Shown: positions 1 through 10,187, counted from the first letter of the stretch. The stretch: 64,000 nt of DNA from Natronospirillum operosum (GCF_004768465.1 NZ_SRMF01000008.1:62001-126000), one strand, 5' to 3'. The notes: generated by a model not told the origin, from the sequence alone. Made by a program: numbers and translations.

Positions 1-1
1 C

Positions 2-1978
2 CTGGCCGAGGCCGGGCTGCAGCACGGCGAGGTCAGCCGCTTTGCCGCGCCACGCCGGCTGGCTCTGCGCATCAATGCACTGCAGGACCGTCAGGCCGAC
101 CGCGAGTTCGAGCGCCGGGGGCCAGCCGTCAAGGCGGCCTTTGACGATGCCGGCAAACCCACACGCGCGGCAGAGGGCTTTGCCAGCTCCTGCGGTATAG
201 CGGTATCCGATCTGGAGCAGGTAGAGACCGACAAGGGCGCCTATCTGGTGTATCGGGGTACCGAGCCGGGCCAGGCCACCACGGCCCTGCTGCCGGCCAT
301 TCTGGATCGGGCACTGGATCGTCTGCCGGTGGCCAAGCGGATGCGCTGGGGCAGCCATCGCTTCGAGTTTGTGCGGCCCGTCAAGTGGCTGCTGGCCCTG
401 TGGGGCGAGGATGTACTGCCCTACGAAGCCTTCGGTCTGACGGCGGACAACCTGAGCTACGGACACCGCATTCATGCCCCCGAGGCCATTGCGATCCGCC
501 GTCCCGCTGATTATGAAACCGTATTGCGCGACCAGGGCTGGGTACTGGCCGGTTTCGAGGCGCGCCGGGACTATATCCGCAACCACCTGAGCAAGGCCGC
601 CGATGAGCATGGTGTGCAGGTGGTGGTGGAAGATGACCTGCTGGATGAGGTCACCGCCCTGAACGAATGGCCGGTGGTTCTGAGTGGCCAGTTCGAGCAG
701 CGCTTCCTCGACGTGCCGGCCGAGGCGCTGGTGTCGTCCATGCAGGAACACCAGAAGTATTTCCCGGCCCGCTCCGACAGCGGCGAACTGGTCAATCGCT
801 TCTTCTTTGTGGCCAACCTGGAAAGCCGGGACCCCGAACTGGTGGTGTCTGGCAATGAAAAAGTGATTCGGCCGCGCCTGGCCGACGCCGCCTTCTTCTG
901 GGAAAGCGACCTCAAGACCCCGCTGGCAGAGCGGGTGGCCAAGCTCGACAAGGTGGTCTTCCAGAAACAGCTGGGCACGGTCGGCGACAAGGCACGCAGG
1001 ATCGAGAAGCTGACCACACATCTGGCCGGCCTGGCCGGGGCAGACCAGACAATCGCCGGTCGCGGCGCCCTGCTGGCCAAGGCCGACCTGGTGACGGATC
1101 TGGTCTTCGAGTTCGATGACCTGCAGGGTACGGCCGGCTACTACTATGCGCTGCGCAGTGGCGAGCCCGCAGGCGTCGCCAGTGCCATTCGTGACCACTA
1201 TCGTCCGGCTTTCGCCGGCGATGCACTGCCGGAAACGCTGGAAGGCAGCCTGGTGGCGCTGGCCGATCGCCTCGATACGCTGGTGGGCATCTTTGCCATC
1301 GGCCAGAAGCCCACCGGCACGCGTGACCCCTTTGCACTGCGACGGGCTTCTCTGGGTATTCTGCGGCTGCTGATCGAAAAAGCTCTGCCGCTCGACCTCA
1401 GGGCCCTGCTGAACTCGGCGCTCGCGGGCTATGGTAAGCGTTCACTGCCCGCCCGGGATACCGCCGTTGATGAGGCTCTGGCCTATGTACTGGAGCGCTT
1501 CCGCGCCTGGTATCAGGACCAGTCGGTGCCCACGGATGTGTTCTATTCGGTGCGCGAATTGGCATTGACGGTACCCCTGGATATCCACCGCCGCGTATCC
1601 GCAGTCAGCACCTTCAAGGATTCCAGTGCCGCTGCCAGCCTGAGTGAAGCCAACAAACGCGTGGCCAACCTGCTGGCCAAGGCCGATGCCGACCTGTCTC
1701 GTGTCACCGGCACCACGGCGCTGACAGAGCCGGCGGAAGCCGCATTGCTCGAGCGGCTGCAGGCTCTGGAAACCGAAGTACCGCAGCAGGTCGCACAGCA
1801 TGACTACGCCGGGGCCCTGAAGGCGCTGAGCAGCCTCAAGGAGCCACTGGATCAGTTCTTCGCGGAGGTCATGGTCATGGCCGAAGACGCCGACCTGCGC
1901 CAACAGCGCCTGGCGCTGCTCTACAGAGTGCGGCAGCTGTTCCTGCAGGTCGCTGATATTTCGCTGCTGCAGCTTTGA
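2..1978 (+). CDS. glyS: Glycine--tRNA ligase beta subunit, 5'-truncated by the window edge
   Basis: Beta subunit of the heterotetrameric (alpha2beta2) bacterial glycyl-tRNA synthetase, which charges tRNA-Gly in the cytoplasm. The frame is open from base 2 and reads into the window without a start, so the N-terminus lies upstream; about 658 codons are present against roughly 690 in the family. Recognisable stretches are RFEFVRPVKWLLALWG near the N-terminal third, SYGHRIHAP and MQEHQKYFP, and the C-terminal anticodon-binding region ending in VADISLLQL. The alpha subunit gene glyQ normally sits directly upstream and is expected just outside the window. A strong intrinsic terminator follows the stop. 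Identity is certain from sequence. Confidence 0.97.
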   Translation: MAEAGLQHGEVSRFAAPRRLALRINALQDRQADREFERRGPAVKAAFDDAGKPTRAAEGFASSCGIAVSDLEQVETDKGAYLVYRGTEPGQATTALLPAILDRALDRLPVAKRMRWGSHRFEFVRPVKWLLALWGEDVLPYEAFGLTADNLSYGHRIHAPEAIAIRRPADYETVLRDQGWVLAGFEARRDYIRNHLSKAADEHGVQVVVEDDLLDEVTALNEWPVVLSGQFEQRFLDVPAEALVSSMQEHQKYFPARSDSGELVNRFFFVANLESRDPELVVSGNEKVIRPRLADAAFFWESDLKTPLAERVAKLDKVVFQKQLGTVGDKARRIEKLTTHLAGLAGADQTIAGRGALLAKADLVTDLVFEFDDLQGTAGYYYALRSGEPAGVASAIRDHYRPAFAGDALPETLEGSLVALADRLDTLVGIFAIGQKPTGTRDPFALRRASLGILRLLIEKALPLDLRALLNSALAGYGKRSLPARDTAVDEALAYVLERFRAWYQDQSVPTDVFYSVRELALTVPLDIHRRVSAVSTFKDSSAAASLSEANKRVANLLAKADADLSRVTGTTALTEPAEAALLERLQALETEVPQQVAQHDYAGALKALSSLKEPLDQFFAEVMVMAEDADLRQQRLALLYRVRQLFLQVADISLLQL

Positions 1979-2001
1979 TCTCTCGCTGAGGCGATACCAA
2001 A

Positions 2002-2033
2002 GCCGCCGGCAGTCGTCTGCCGGCGGTTTTTTT
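2002..2033 (+). terminator. Intrinsic terminator after glyS
   Basis: A 10-bp perfect GC-rich stem (CCGCCGGCAG at 2003-2012 pairing with 2017-2026) with a TCGT loop, followed by seven T residues. It closes the glyS transcript. On the opposite strand the hairpin lacks a good T run, so it serves the convergent GDT1-family gene poorly. Confidence 0.93.
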
Positions 2034-2045
2034 GTGTCCGTGAAA

Positions 2046-2675
2046 TCAGGGGCTGGCTGCGTCTTCCGGCTGCAGGCGTGGAAAGAGATCGGATACCGAC
2101 CACCAATCCGGCAACCAGCCCAGTGCATCGGCCATGACCCACAGGGCCAGCAACAGAAACAGCAGGCTGGCCAGGCGACGGACGACCCGGGTCGGTATCC
2201 GGTCGGCAAAACGATGACCCAGCCAGAGCGCCGGCGTGGTCACCAGCAGAATACCCAGGGTCGCACCCAGAACAACCGGTACCACCTGGCCATAGACCCC
2301 CATCAGGCCGATTACGGTGACCTGTGTCTTGTCGGCCATTTCCAGTATGAAGAAGGCCAGTGCGGACGAGAGCATCAGATGTCGGCCGGAGCGCACCGGT
2401 GGCGGCGCATCGTCCTCCTCGAACAGCAGCCAGACTGCCATGATCAGGAATACACCCGCAATCAGCCAGGGTTGCCAGTGCATGGGCAACAGGCTGAACA
2501 GCCACAGGCCGGCCAGCGCTGTCAGCAACTGGTTAGCGAACAGACCCAGAGCCATGCCCCAGAATATGGGCCAGGGGCGGCGGTAGCGCAGCCCCAGCAA
2601 CAGGGCAAGAAAGAGGGAGCGATCACCGATTTCGGCAATGCCGACAGCGAGCGCTGAAACAAGAAAGGCATCCAT
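2046..2675 (-). CDS. TMEM165/GDT1 (UPF0016) family membrane protein, probable Mn2+ exporter
   Basis: Small (209 aa) integral membrane protein of the UPF0016/TMEM165/GDT1 family, whose bacterial members export manganese and whose eukaryotic members handle Mn2+/Ca2+. The family hallmark E-x-G-D-K/R-S/T occurs in each half: EIGDRS near residue 15 and EMADKT near residue 130, the two inverted three-helix halves expected for the fold. Six or seven hydrophobic helices are visible. The ATG at 2675 has the Shine-Dalgarno sequence CGGAGAAG eight bases upstream. A yybP-ykoY-type Mn2+ riboswitch and a promoter lie in the leader, giving independent support for a manganese role. The gene stands alone between glyS and gyrB. 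Confidence 0.92.
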   Translation of the reverse strand: MDAFLVSALAVGIAEIGDRSLFLALLLGLRYRRPWPIFWGMALGLFANQLLTALAGLWLFSLLPMHWQPWLIAGVFLIMAVWLLFEEDDAPPPVRSGRHLMLSSALAFFILEMADKTQVTVIGLMGVYGQVVPVVLGATLGILLVTTPALWLGHRFADRIPTRVVRRLASLLFLLLALWVMADALGWLPDWWSVSDLFPRLQPEDAASP

Positions 2676-2687
2676 GGAACTTCTCCG

Positions 2688-2736
2688 GGCTGGGCGACTT
2701 GGACAAAACCGGTGCAGCGTTTTCCATCGCCCAGCC
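2688..2736 (-). promoter_or_regulatory. Leader hairpin next to the ribosome-binding site of the Mn exporter gene
   Basis: A perfect 10-bp inverted repeat (2727-2736 with 2688-2697, GGCTGGGCGA in the mRNA) ends one base before the Shine-Dalgarno sequence at 2681-2687. The stem base would crowd the ribosome-binding site. It lies between the riboswitch aptamer and the start codon, so I infer it is the expression platform, acting on translation because no T run follows. The pairing is seen directly; the regulatory role is inferred. Confidence 0.6.
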
Positions 2737-2764
2737 TGACTTGTCCGTCAACCGGAAGAAAACA

Positions 2765-2896
2765 CCGCACAGGTCTCGCCAAGCTGACAGGTCACAGGCA
2801 ACCTGCCGAGCCGTGTACACCATGGTCATGTGGACCAAATATGTTGATGTACACCCCGCCCTGAATGCTCAGAGCAGGCGACTACTCCCCTGAAGG
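2765..2896 (-). promoter_or_regulatory. yybP-ykoY manganese riboswitch (aptamer)
   Basis: Read on the minus strand, the leader has the conserved landmarks of the yybP-ykoY family in the right order: GGGGAGUAG at 2890-2882, a hairpin arm carrying AUCAACAUAU near 2848-2839 as in the E. coli mntP/alx elements, and GGCGAGACC at 2780-2772. GUGUACA and UGUACAC arms flank the middle hairpin. These RNAs bind Mn2+ and switch on manganese exporters and UPF0016 genes, which is what lies downstream. Boundaries are approximate. A covariance-model search with RF00080 should hit this segment. Confidence 0.87.
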
Positions 2897-2904
2897 ATGG
2901 CGGC

Positions 2905-2933
2905 ATTAAACCGCAAAGGCGCCCCAACTTCAA
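2905..2933 (-). promoter_or_regulatory. Sigma-70 promoter of the Mn riboswitch/exporter transcript
   Basis: On the minus strand TTGAAG (2933-2928) is separated by exactly 17 bases from TTTAAT (2910-2905). Initiation about seven bases downstream would start the RNA right at the 5' edge of the riboswitch, which makes this a convincing assignment. Confidence 0.75.
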
Positions 2934-2960
2934 GTGTCGAGTCTGGTCGCAGGCGCAAGA

Positions 2961-2976
2961 TGTTCCACGTGGAACA
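2961..2976. other. parS: parS site 1 (ParB-binding centromere site)
   Basis: TGTTCCACGTGGAACA, a perfect 16-bp palindrome identical to the pseudomonad parS consensus. ParB (Spo0J family) loads here and spreads to form the partition complex near oriC. It lies in the gap between gyrB and the Mn exporter leader, about 6.3 kb from oriC. Not coding. Confidence 0.92.
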
Positions 2977-3005
2977 CTCTGTACCGGCAAATCAGACAGC
3001 CATCC

Positions 3006-3041
3006 ACAAAAAAGCCATTGTTCCACGTGGAACAATGGCTT
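3006..3041 (-). terminator. gyrB intrinsic terminator whose stem contains parS site 2
   Basis: Bases 3012-3041 form a perfect 30-bp palindrome (arms AAGCCATTGTTCCAC and its complement). On the minus strand, 26 bases after the gyrB stop, it folds into a long hairpin followed directly by a run of T residues (TTTTTTG), the layout of an intrinsic terminator. The inner 16 bases are a perfect parS site, so one sequence seems to serve both transcription termination and ParB binding. Confidence 0.85.
3019..3034. other. parS: parS site 2, inside the gyrB terminator
   Basis: TGTTCCACGTGGAACA, identical over all 16 bases to the site at 2961-2976, 58 bases away from it. It is the core of the 30-bp palindrome that forms the gyrB terminator stem. 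Confidence 0.92.
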
Positions 3042-3067
3042 GTTGCAAAGCTCAACTGCAGATTGCG

Positions 3068-5479
<2,412 letters not shown>

Positions 5480-6598
5480 TTACTCCTGTAACCTGTATGG
5501 GTGAACCCGACCTGCTTCTACGGCAAACCAGCGCGGGTCATCATGCGCAGACCACAGCCCGGGGGCCGGAAGCTGGTCTGCGGCCAGAACGGTCATAAAG
5601 ACCTGGGTGTCAAAACTGTCGATCAGCCGCAACATCTCGGTCAGATGGGCCTGATCCAGTTCTGCGGCCAGATCATCCATCAGGATGATCGGCAATGTTG
5701 TATTTTCCCGCTGGGCCAGACAACGAATCTGGGCCAGTTTCAGACAGTGCCCGAGCACCTTCATCTGCCCCCGTGACAGTACATCACGGGCCGGCATGCC
5801 TTCCCACAGCATGCGCAGATCCGCCCGATGGGGCCCGACCTGGGTAATGCCGGTACGCCGCTCGCGCTCCTGTATGCCCGGTCGTGACAAGGCCTCTTCC
5901 AGCGTCAGCCGGCTGTCCCAGCCCGGGCTATACTGAATACCCAGTTCACGTCCGAAGGCCAGTGTATCGGACCGCTCACACAGCTGCCGAAACTCTTTCA
6001 GCAGCGTTTCGGTGTAGGCCGTACGCAACTCATGCAACTGGCCGGACACGCGCAGGAATTCATGGGTCCAGGCCTGCCGCTCGGAAGCCGATATTTTACC
6101 AGATTTCAGCCCACTGTTGCGTTGTTTTACGGCCCGCTCAAAGCGACGGAATACGGGGCCTGAACCCTGTTGTTCCACGTGGAACACACCCCAGTCGAGA
6201 AAACGGCGGCGAACACGGGGTCCGCCCTCGAAAAGCTGGAAGTCATCCAGTGTCAGCGCCTGTACGGGCATGATGGCCGCCAGTTGGCTGGCTGAATGCA
6301 CACGATCACCATTGACCACGATATGACTGTCCGACTGTCTGGACCGCTCCATGCCGATCGCATACCCACTGGGCTGCAGCTCTCCATAAAGAGAGAAGCG
6401 CTCGGCCTGGATATGGATCAGGGGACGATGCTGCGCCACTCGATAGCTCTTGCCGGTGCCCAGCACGTAAAGCGCCTCCAGCAGAGACGACTTACCCGAC
6501 CCGTTATCGCCGCTGATGCAGTTGAAGCGCGGGCCAGGTTGAAAACGCAAGCCGTCAAGGTTACGGAAACCGGAGACTTTGAGAAGAGAGAGATACAT
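5480..6598 (-). CDS. recF: DNA replication and repair protein RecF
   Basis: SMC-like ATPase of the RecFOR pathway that helps load RecA on gapped DNA. It has 372 residues. The Walker A motif GDNGSGKSS is at about 30-38, the ABC-type signature LSRGQMK near 275, and Walker B ILMDDLAAELD near 305. The ATG start gives MYLSLLKVSGFRNL, which aligns with the family N-terminus, yet there is no Shine-Dalgarno sequence: the bases before the start read ACTCCTCACTGC. Translation may depend on coupling to dnaN, although a large hairpin lies in the 55-base gap. A perfect parS site is embedded in the coding sequence and encodes the residues VFHVEQ. Confidence 0.98.
   Translation of the reverse strand: MYLSLLKVSGFRNLDGLRFQPGPRFNCISGDNGSGKSSLLEALYVLGTGKSYRVAQHRPLIHIQAERFSLYGELQPSGYAIGMERSRQSDSHIVVNGDRVHSASQLAAIMPVQALTLDDFQLFEGGPRVRRRFLDWGVFHVEQQGSGPVFRRFERAVKQRNSGLKSGKISASERQAWTHEFLRVSGQLHELRTAYTETLLKEFRQLCERSDTLAFGRELGIQYSPGWDSRLTLEEALSRPGIQERERRTGITQVGPHRADLRMLWEGMPARDVLSRGQMKVLGHCLKLAQIRCLAQRENTTLPIILMDDLAAELDQAHLTEMLRLIDSFDTQVFMTVLAADQLPAPGLWSAHDDPRWFAVEAGRVHPYRLQE
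6171..6186. other. parS: parS site 3, inside recF
   Basis: TGTTCCACGTGGAACA, identical to the two sites near 3 kb, lying within the recF reading frame. Three perfect copies of a 16-mer within 3.2 kb cannot be chance. The spacing places all three 3-6 kb from oriC, typical of centromere clusters. Confidence 0.92.
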
Positions 6599-6609
6599 GC
6601 AGTGAGGAG

Positions 6610-6648
6610 TTGGCCGTATTCACCGACCGGGTCGGTGAATACGGCCAA
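6610..6648. repeat. Perfect 18-bp hairpin between dnaN and recF
   Basis: Bases 6610-6627 and 6631-6648 are exact inverted repeats (arm TTGGCCGTATTCACCGAC) around a 3-base loop. The hairpin fills most of the dnaN-recF gap. It has no T run on either strand, so it is not a classical terminator. It could be an mRNA-processing or stability element, a translational attenuator of recF, or a protein-binding palindrome. I saw no second copy in the window. Confidence 0.85.
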
Positions 6649-6653
6649 TAGAC

Positions 6654-7757
6654 CTAGAGACGCATCGGCATGACAACGTACAGTGCGGTCTCGTCGTCGA
6701 AGTCCCGCACCAGAGCACTGCTGTTGGCGTCGGCAGCCTTGATCAGCACCTGCTCGCCCTTGATGGCATTCAGAACGTCGATCAGATAATTGACGTTGAA
6801 CCCCACTTCCAGCGTTTCGCCTTCATAATCGACGGGCAGGTTTTCTTCTGCTTCTTCCTGCTCCGGATTGTTGGCCAGTACCTGCAGATTACCGCTGGTC
6901 ACTGTCAGTCGCACGCCGCGATACTTCTCGTTGGACAGGATCGCAGCCCGGGTCAGCACCAGCCGCAGGCTGTCCTTGTCGGCCACTATCTCCTTGTCGC
7001 CGCCGCGCGGAATCACCCGTTCGTAGTCGGGGAACTTGCCATCAACCAGCTTGGTGGTGAAGGTATACTGTTCGACTGTCGCGCGCAGATGGTTGGTGGT
7101 CAGTGTCAGCCTGACCGGCGAGTCGGTATCTTCCAGGATACGCTGCATTTCCAGCACGCCCTTGCGCGGTACGATCACCTGTACCCCGGGTACAGGGTCT
7201 TCCGAATTCACTGCCGCCATGGCCAGGCGATGGCCGTCTGTGGCCACGGTGCGCAATTGCCGGTCTTTCAGTTCCAGCAACATGCCGTTCAGATAGTAGC
7301 GCACATCCTGCACCGCCATGGCGAAGGTCGTGGCATCAATGATGCGCAACAGGGCACTTTGCGGAATAAACAACTCGCTGGCCTGCTCATCGGTCTGGAT
7401 ATTGGGGAATTCAGTGGCCGGCAGGGTCGACAGGGAATAGCGGCTGCGGCCGCTGGTCAGCAGTACCCGCTCCCCTTCGGAGCTGAACTGCAACTGCGAT
7501 TCCGCCGGCAGCGACTTGCACAGATCAAGCAGCTTGCGGGCCGGCAGCGTCACCCGCCAAGCCTGGGGCGCCGGTGTTTCAAGCGGCACTCGGGCCACCA
7601 GTTCCACTTCCAGGTCGGTACCGGTCAGCGTCAGTGTATCGCCTTCCGCTTCCAGCAGCACATTGGCCAGTATGGCCAGAGTATTCCTCTTTTCTACCAC
7701 TCCGGCCACAAACTGTAGCGGCTTCAGCAGGGCTTCGCGTGAGACGTTCAGATTCAT
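6654..7757 (-). CDS. dnaN: DNA polymerase III beta subunit (sliding clamp)
   Basis: Ring-shaped dimeric processivity clamp that tethers DNA polymerase III and many other clamp-binding proteins to DNA. It has 367 residues, the usual size, with three tandem clamp folds. Typical segments are MNLNVSREALLKPLQFV at the N-terminus, ATDGHRLA near residue 175, and the C-terminal YVVMPMRL that forms part of the peptide-binding pocket. The start is 19 bases after the dnaA stop, so it is co-transcribed with dnaA. Confidence 0.99.
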   Translation of the reverse strand: MNLNVSREALLKPLQFVAGVVEKRNTLAILANVLLEAEGDTLTLTGTDLEVELVARVPLETPAPQAWRVTLPARKLLDLCKSLPAESQLQFSSEGERVLLTSGRSRYSLSTLPATEFPNIQTDEQASELFIPQSALLRIIDATTFAMAVQDVRYYLNGMLLELKDRQLRTVATDGHRLAMAAVNSEDPVPGVQVIVPRKGVLEMQRILEDTDSPVRLTLTTNHLRATVEQYTFTTKLVDGKFPDYERVIPRGGDKEIVADKDSLRLVLTRAAILSNEKYRGVRLTVTSGNLQVLANNPEQEEAEENLPVDYEGETLEVGFNVNYLIDVLNAIKGEQVLIKAADANSSALVRDFDDETALYVVMPMRL

Positions 7758-7776
7758 TGTCCTTACTCTTGCTCGG

Positions 7777-9183
7777 TTAGCTGGTCAGTGACCGGTGAAT
7801 TTTGGCGTAATCTTCCCGCAGTTCGGCGGAAGTTTCCAGCAGCTCCCGCACTTTGCGACAGGCGTGCAGCACCGTGGTGTGATCACGACCGCCGAATGCC
7901 TTGCCGATTTCAGGCAGACTGTGCGACGTGAGTTCCTTGGCCAGTGCCATCGCCATCTGCCGCGGTCGCGCCACGGAACGGCTGCGGCGCTTGGAAATCA
8001 GATCAGAAATCTTGATATTGTAATACTCAGCCACGGTACGCTGAATATTGTCGATGGAAATCTGCTTCTCCTGGGCCGCCAGCAGGTCCTTCAGTGTATC
8101 CTTGATAAAGCCCAGCGTAATCCGGCTGCGGGTAAACTGGGCGCTGGCAATCACCCGTTTCAGGGCACCTTCCAGCTCCCGCACATTGGACTGAATCTTC
8201 TGCGCTATAAAGAAGGCAGCTTCATCGGACAACTTGACCCGATCACGCTCGGCCTTCTTCTTGAGGATGGCGACCCGGGTTTCCAGGTCCGGCGGCTCCA
8301 CGGCTACCGTCAGACCCCAGGAAAAACGACTTTTCAGACGATCTTCCAGACCTTCTATCTCCTTCGGGAAGCGATCACAGGTGAGAATGACCTGCTGATT
8401 GCCTTCCAGCAAGGCATTGAAGGTATGAAAGAACTCCTCCTGGGTGCGGTCCTTGCCGGAGAAAAACTGAATATCGTCAATCAGCAACGCATCCAGATTA
8501 CGATAGAAACGCTTGAAATCCGGCATGGCACCCTGCTGCAGAGCCTTCACCATATCGGCCACAAAACGCTCGGAATGGATATACAGCACCCGGGCATTGG
8601 CATTGCGCTGCACCACCTCGTTGCCGATGGCATGCATCAGGTGCGTTTTGCCCAGGCCAACACCGCCATAAATGAACAGGGGGTTGTAGGCGCCGCCTTC
8701 GTTGGCCGCCACCTGTCGCGAGGCGGCAAGTGCCAGTTGGTTGGCCTTGCCTTCGACAAAGCTGCCAAAGGTAAAACCCGGATTCAGATAGCTGTGATGG
8801 CGCAGGCCACCTTCAACCCGCACCTTGCTGTCCTGCTGATCGAGCTCACGCGCCGCAGATGATTTCTCACCCATGGTGGTGGCCTGGCCATTCAGGGTAG
8901 CAGAGCTGCTTCTTCGTGCCGGCACAACGGTTGCACTGCCGGACGCCCCGATGGACAGTTCCACGCGCAGCCCCGGATCTTCACTGACCTCCTTGGCCAG
9001 TTGCGTGATGCGATCAAGATACTTGTCACGCACCCAGTCACTGACAAACCGGTTGGGCGCCGCCAGGTTCAGGCGGCTGTCCTCTTCACTGACTGACAGC
9101 CGTCGAATCCATGTGTTGTATTGCTGTGGCGGCAACTCGGTCTCCAGCACTGCAAGACAGACTTCCCAGACTCCCTGTGCCAA
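7777..9183 (-). CDS. dnaA: Chromosomal replication initiator protein DnaA
   Basis: AAA+ initiator that binds DnaA boxes in oriC and melts the duplex. It has 468 residues. Domain I (about 1-75) contains WIRRLSV and [15 protein letters not shown]; domain II (75-125) is a low-complexity linker. The AAA+ domain has Walker A GGVGLGKT at 173-180 and Walker [10 protein letters not shown] near 235. The C-terminal DNA-binding domain carries the DnaA signature [15 protein letters not shown] near 435. The start codon is TTG, chosen because it aligns with the family N-terminus and follows GGGGG at a suitable distance; no ATG or GTG fits as well. It opens the leftward operon on the border of oriC. Confidence 0.99.
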   Translation of the reverse strand: MAQGVWEVCLAVLETELPPQQYNTWIRRLSVSEEDSRLNLAAPNRFVSDWVRDKYLDRITQLAKEVSEDPGLRVELSIGASGSATVVPARRSSSATLNGQATTMGEKSSAARELDQQDSKVRVEGGLRHHSYLNPGFTFGSFVEGKANQLALAASRQVAANEGGAYNPLFIYGGVGLGKTHLMHAIGNEVVQRNANARVLYIHSERFVADMVKALQQGAMPDFKRFYRNLDALLIDDIQFFSGKDRTQEEFFHTFNALLEGNQQVILTCDRFPKEIEGLEDRLKSRFSWGLTVAVEPPDLETRVAILKKKAERDRVKLSDEAAFFIAQKIQSNVRELEGALKRVIASAQFTRSRITLGFIKDTLKDLLAAQEKQISIDNIQRTVAEYYNIKISDLISKRRSRSVARPRQMAMALAKELTSHSLPEIGKAFGGRDHTTVLHACRKVRELLETSAELREDYAKIHRSLTS

Positions 9184-9233
9184 GCCAACCCCCGGATATA
9201 AAAAAATGAAAGGAACAGACGATACACAAAGGC

Positions 9234-9242
9234 TGTGTATAA
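9234..9242 (-). promoter_or_regulatory. DnaA box, perfect match
   Basis: TGTGTATAA on the plus strand, i.e. TTATACACA on the minus strand, an exact match to the TTATNCACA consensus. It lies 51 bases upstream of the dnaA start, so it may also mediate dnaA autoregulation. Confidence 0.82.
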
Positions 9243-9411
9243 GCAGGGAACACAGACGGGCATAACCCGCGTATAACCCTGTGCCTGATCAGGCTGTGGA
9301 CAGTATGCCGTTTTATGGACTGCTTTTCCACCGCATGCTGACAGCTTTGCGGTCAGTTGCTACCGGCTTTTAAAACCCTATTTTTGTTTTAAATTCAATG
9401 ACTTAATACGT

Positions 9412-9420
9412 TTTTCCACA
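9412..9420 (+). promoter_or_regulatory. DnaA box, one mismatch
   Basis: TTTTCCACA, one mismatch to TTATCCACA, directly at the edge of the AT-rich stretch 9360-9411. A box next to the unwinding region is typical of oriC architecture. Confidence 0.6.
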
Positions 9421-9548
9421 GAAAATTCCGTACCCTGTAGTAACCATTACCACTGTTCTTCTCTTCATAAATCAATACATCATGTGTGAGTCACTGCATT
9501 GATCCAATACAACCCCGGCCTACAGACTATCAATGCGTGCCAGGTCCC

Positions 9549-9577
9549 TTGTTTCAGAGTGACTTCTCGGCTAGAAT
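9549..9577 (+). promoter_or_regulatory. Sigma-70 promoter of rpmH-rnpA
   Basis: TTGTTT (9549-9554), a 17-base spacer and TAGAAT (9572-9577). The -10 lies 69 bases before the rpmH start. It is the only well-spaced promoter in this stretch. Confidence 0.7.
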
Positions 9578-9646
9578 CCGCGCTCACCTGATTTCAGGCT
9601 GACTGCTTTTTGAGCAGCAGCATCCAACCGCAGTGAGACCAACGTT

Positions 9647-9781
9647 ATGAAAAGAACATTCCAACCCAGTGTTCTGAAGCGCAAACGCGCTCATGGTTTT
9701 CGTGCCCGCATGGCCACCAAGAACGGTCGCAAGATTCTGGCCGCTCGTCGAGCCAAGGGCCGCAAGGTACTGAGTGCCTGA
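9647..9781 (+). CDS. rpmH: 50S ribosomal protein L34
   Basis: Very short (44 aa), highly basic protein of the large ribosomal subunit. It reads [18 protein letters not shown] at the start and ends in GRKVLSA, matching L34 throughout, including the conserved [11 protein letters not shown]. Its stop codon overlaps the start of rnpA by eight bases, the normal bacterial arrangement. It heads the rightward operon from oriC. Confidence 0.98.
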   Translation: MKRTFQPSVLKRKRAHGFRARMATKNGRKILAARRAKGRKVLSA

Positions 9782-10187
9782 GCAGACTGATCGGGAACCG
9801 CTGGCCGCCGCGTCCGAGCGACCAGGCAGTCAGCGGTTTCAGCGTAGCAGACGTCTGTTGACAGCGAGTGATTTCAACCGGGTGTTCGAACAGGCTTCCA
9901 CCCGGGCCGGTACAGCCGAGCTGTTTCTGTTGGCAGCACCAACCGAAGCACCGGATGCCCGAATTGGCTTTATCGTGGCGCGCAAGCATGTTCGGCGCGC
10001 CGTCAAACGGAACATGCTGAAGCGAATAGTACGGGAAAATTTCCGTACCCTGGATGCAGACTATCCGCCACTGGACATCATCGTGATGGCACGCAAGGGC
10101 GCAGATCGACTCAGTCGACCCCAGGTGCATGAAGCGATCCGGCATCTGTTGCACAAGTTGCGTCGACGCTACAACCAGGCAGGCTGA
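9774..10187 (+). CDS. rnpA: Ribonuclease P protein component
   Basis: Protein cofactor of RNase P, which removes 5' leaders from pre-tRNAs; the catalytic RNA is not in this window. It has 137 residues. The RNR motif [16 protein letters not shown] lies at about 69-84, with the [12 protein letters not shown] block at 27-38. A GTG start overlapping the end of rpmH is used, giving about 20 extra N-terminal residues compared with many homologues; no better internal start is visible. yidD, usually found between rnpA and yidC, is absent: only 96 bases separate the two genes. Confidence 0.96.
   Translation: MPEQTDREPLAAASERPGSQRFQRSRRLLTASDFNRVFEQASTRAGTAELFLLAAPTEAPDARIGFIVARKHVRRAVKRNMLKRIVRENFRTLDADYPPLDIIVMARKGADRLSRPQVHEAIRHLLHKLRRRYNQAG

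Larger units (their letters stand above)
9184..9480. other. oriC: Chromosomal replication origin oriC (dnaA-rpmH intergenic region)
   Basis: The 463-base gap between dnaA and rpmH is the classical pseudomonad origin position. It is far more AT-rich than its surroundings, especially 9360-9480 (runs such as CTATTTTTGTTTTAAATTCAATG), a likely unwinding element. It holds one perfect DnaA box and one near-perfect box, plus several two-mismatch candidates (near 9220, 9262, 9268, 9295 and 9325). Transcription diverges from it, leftward dnaA and rightward rpmH, as expected for an origin. The limits given are approximate. Confidence 0.87.
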
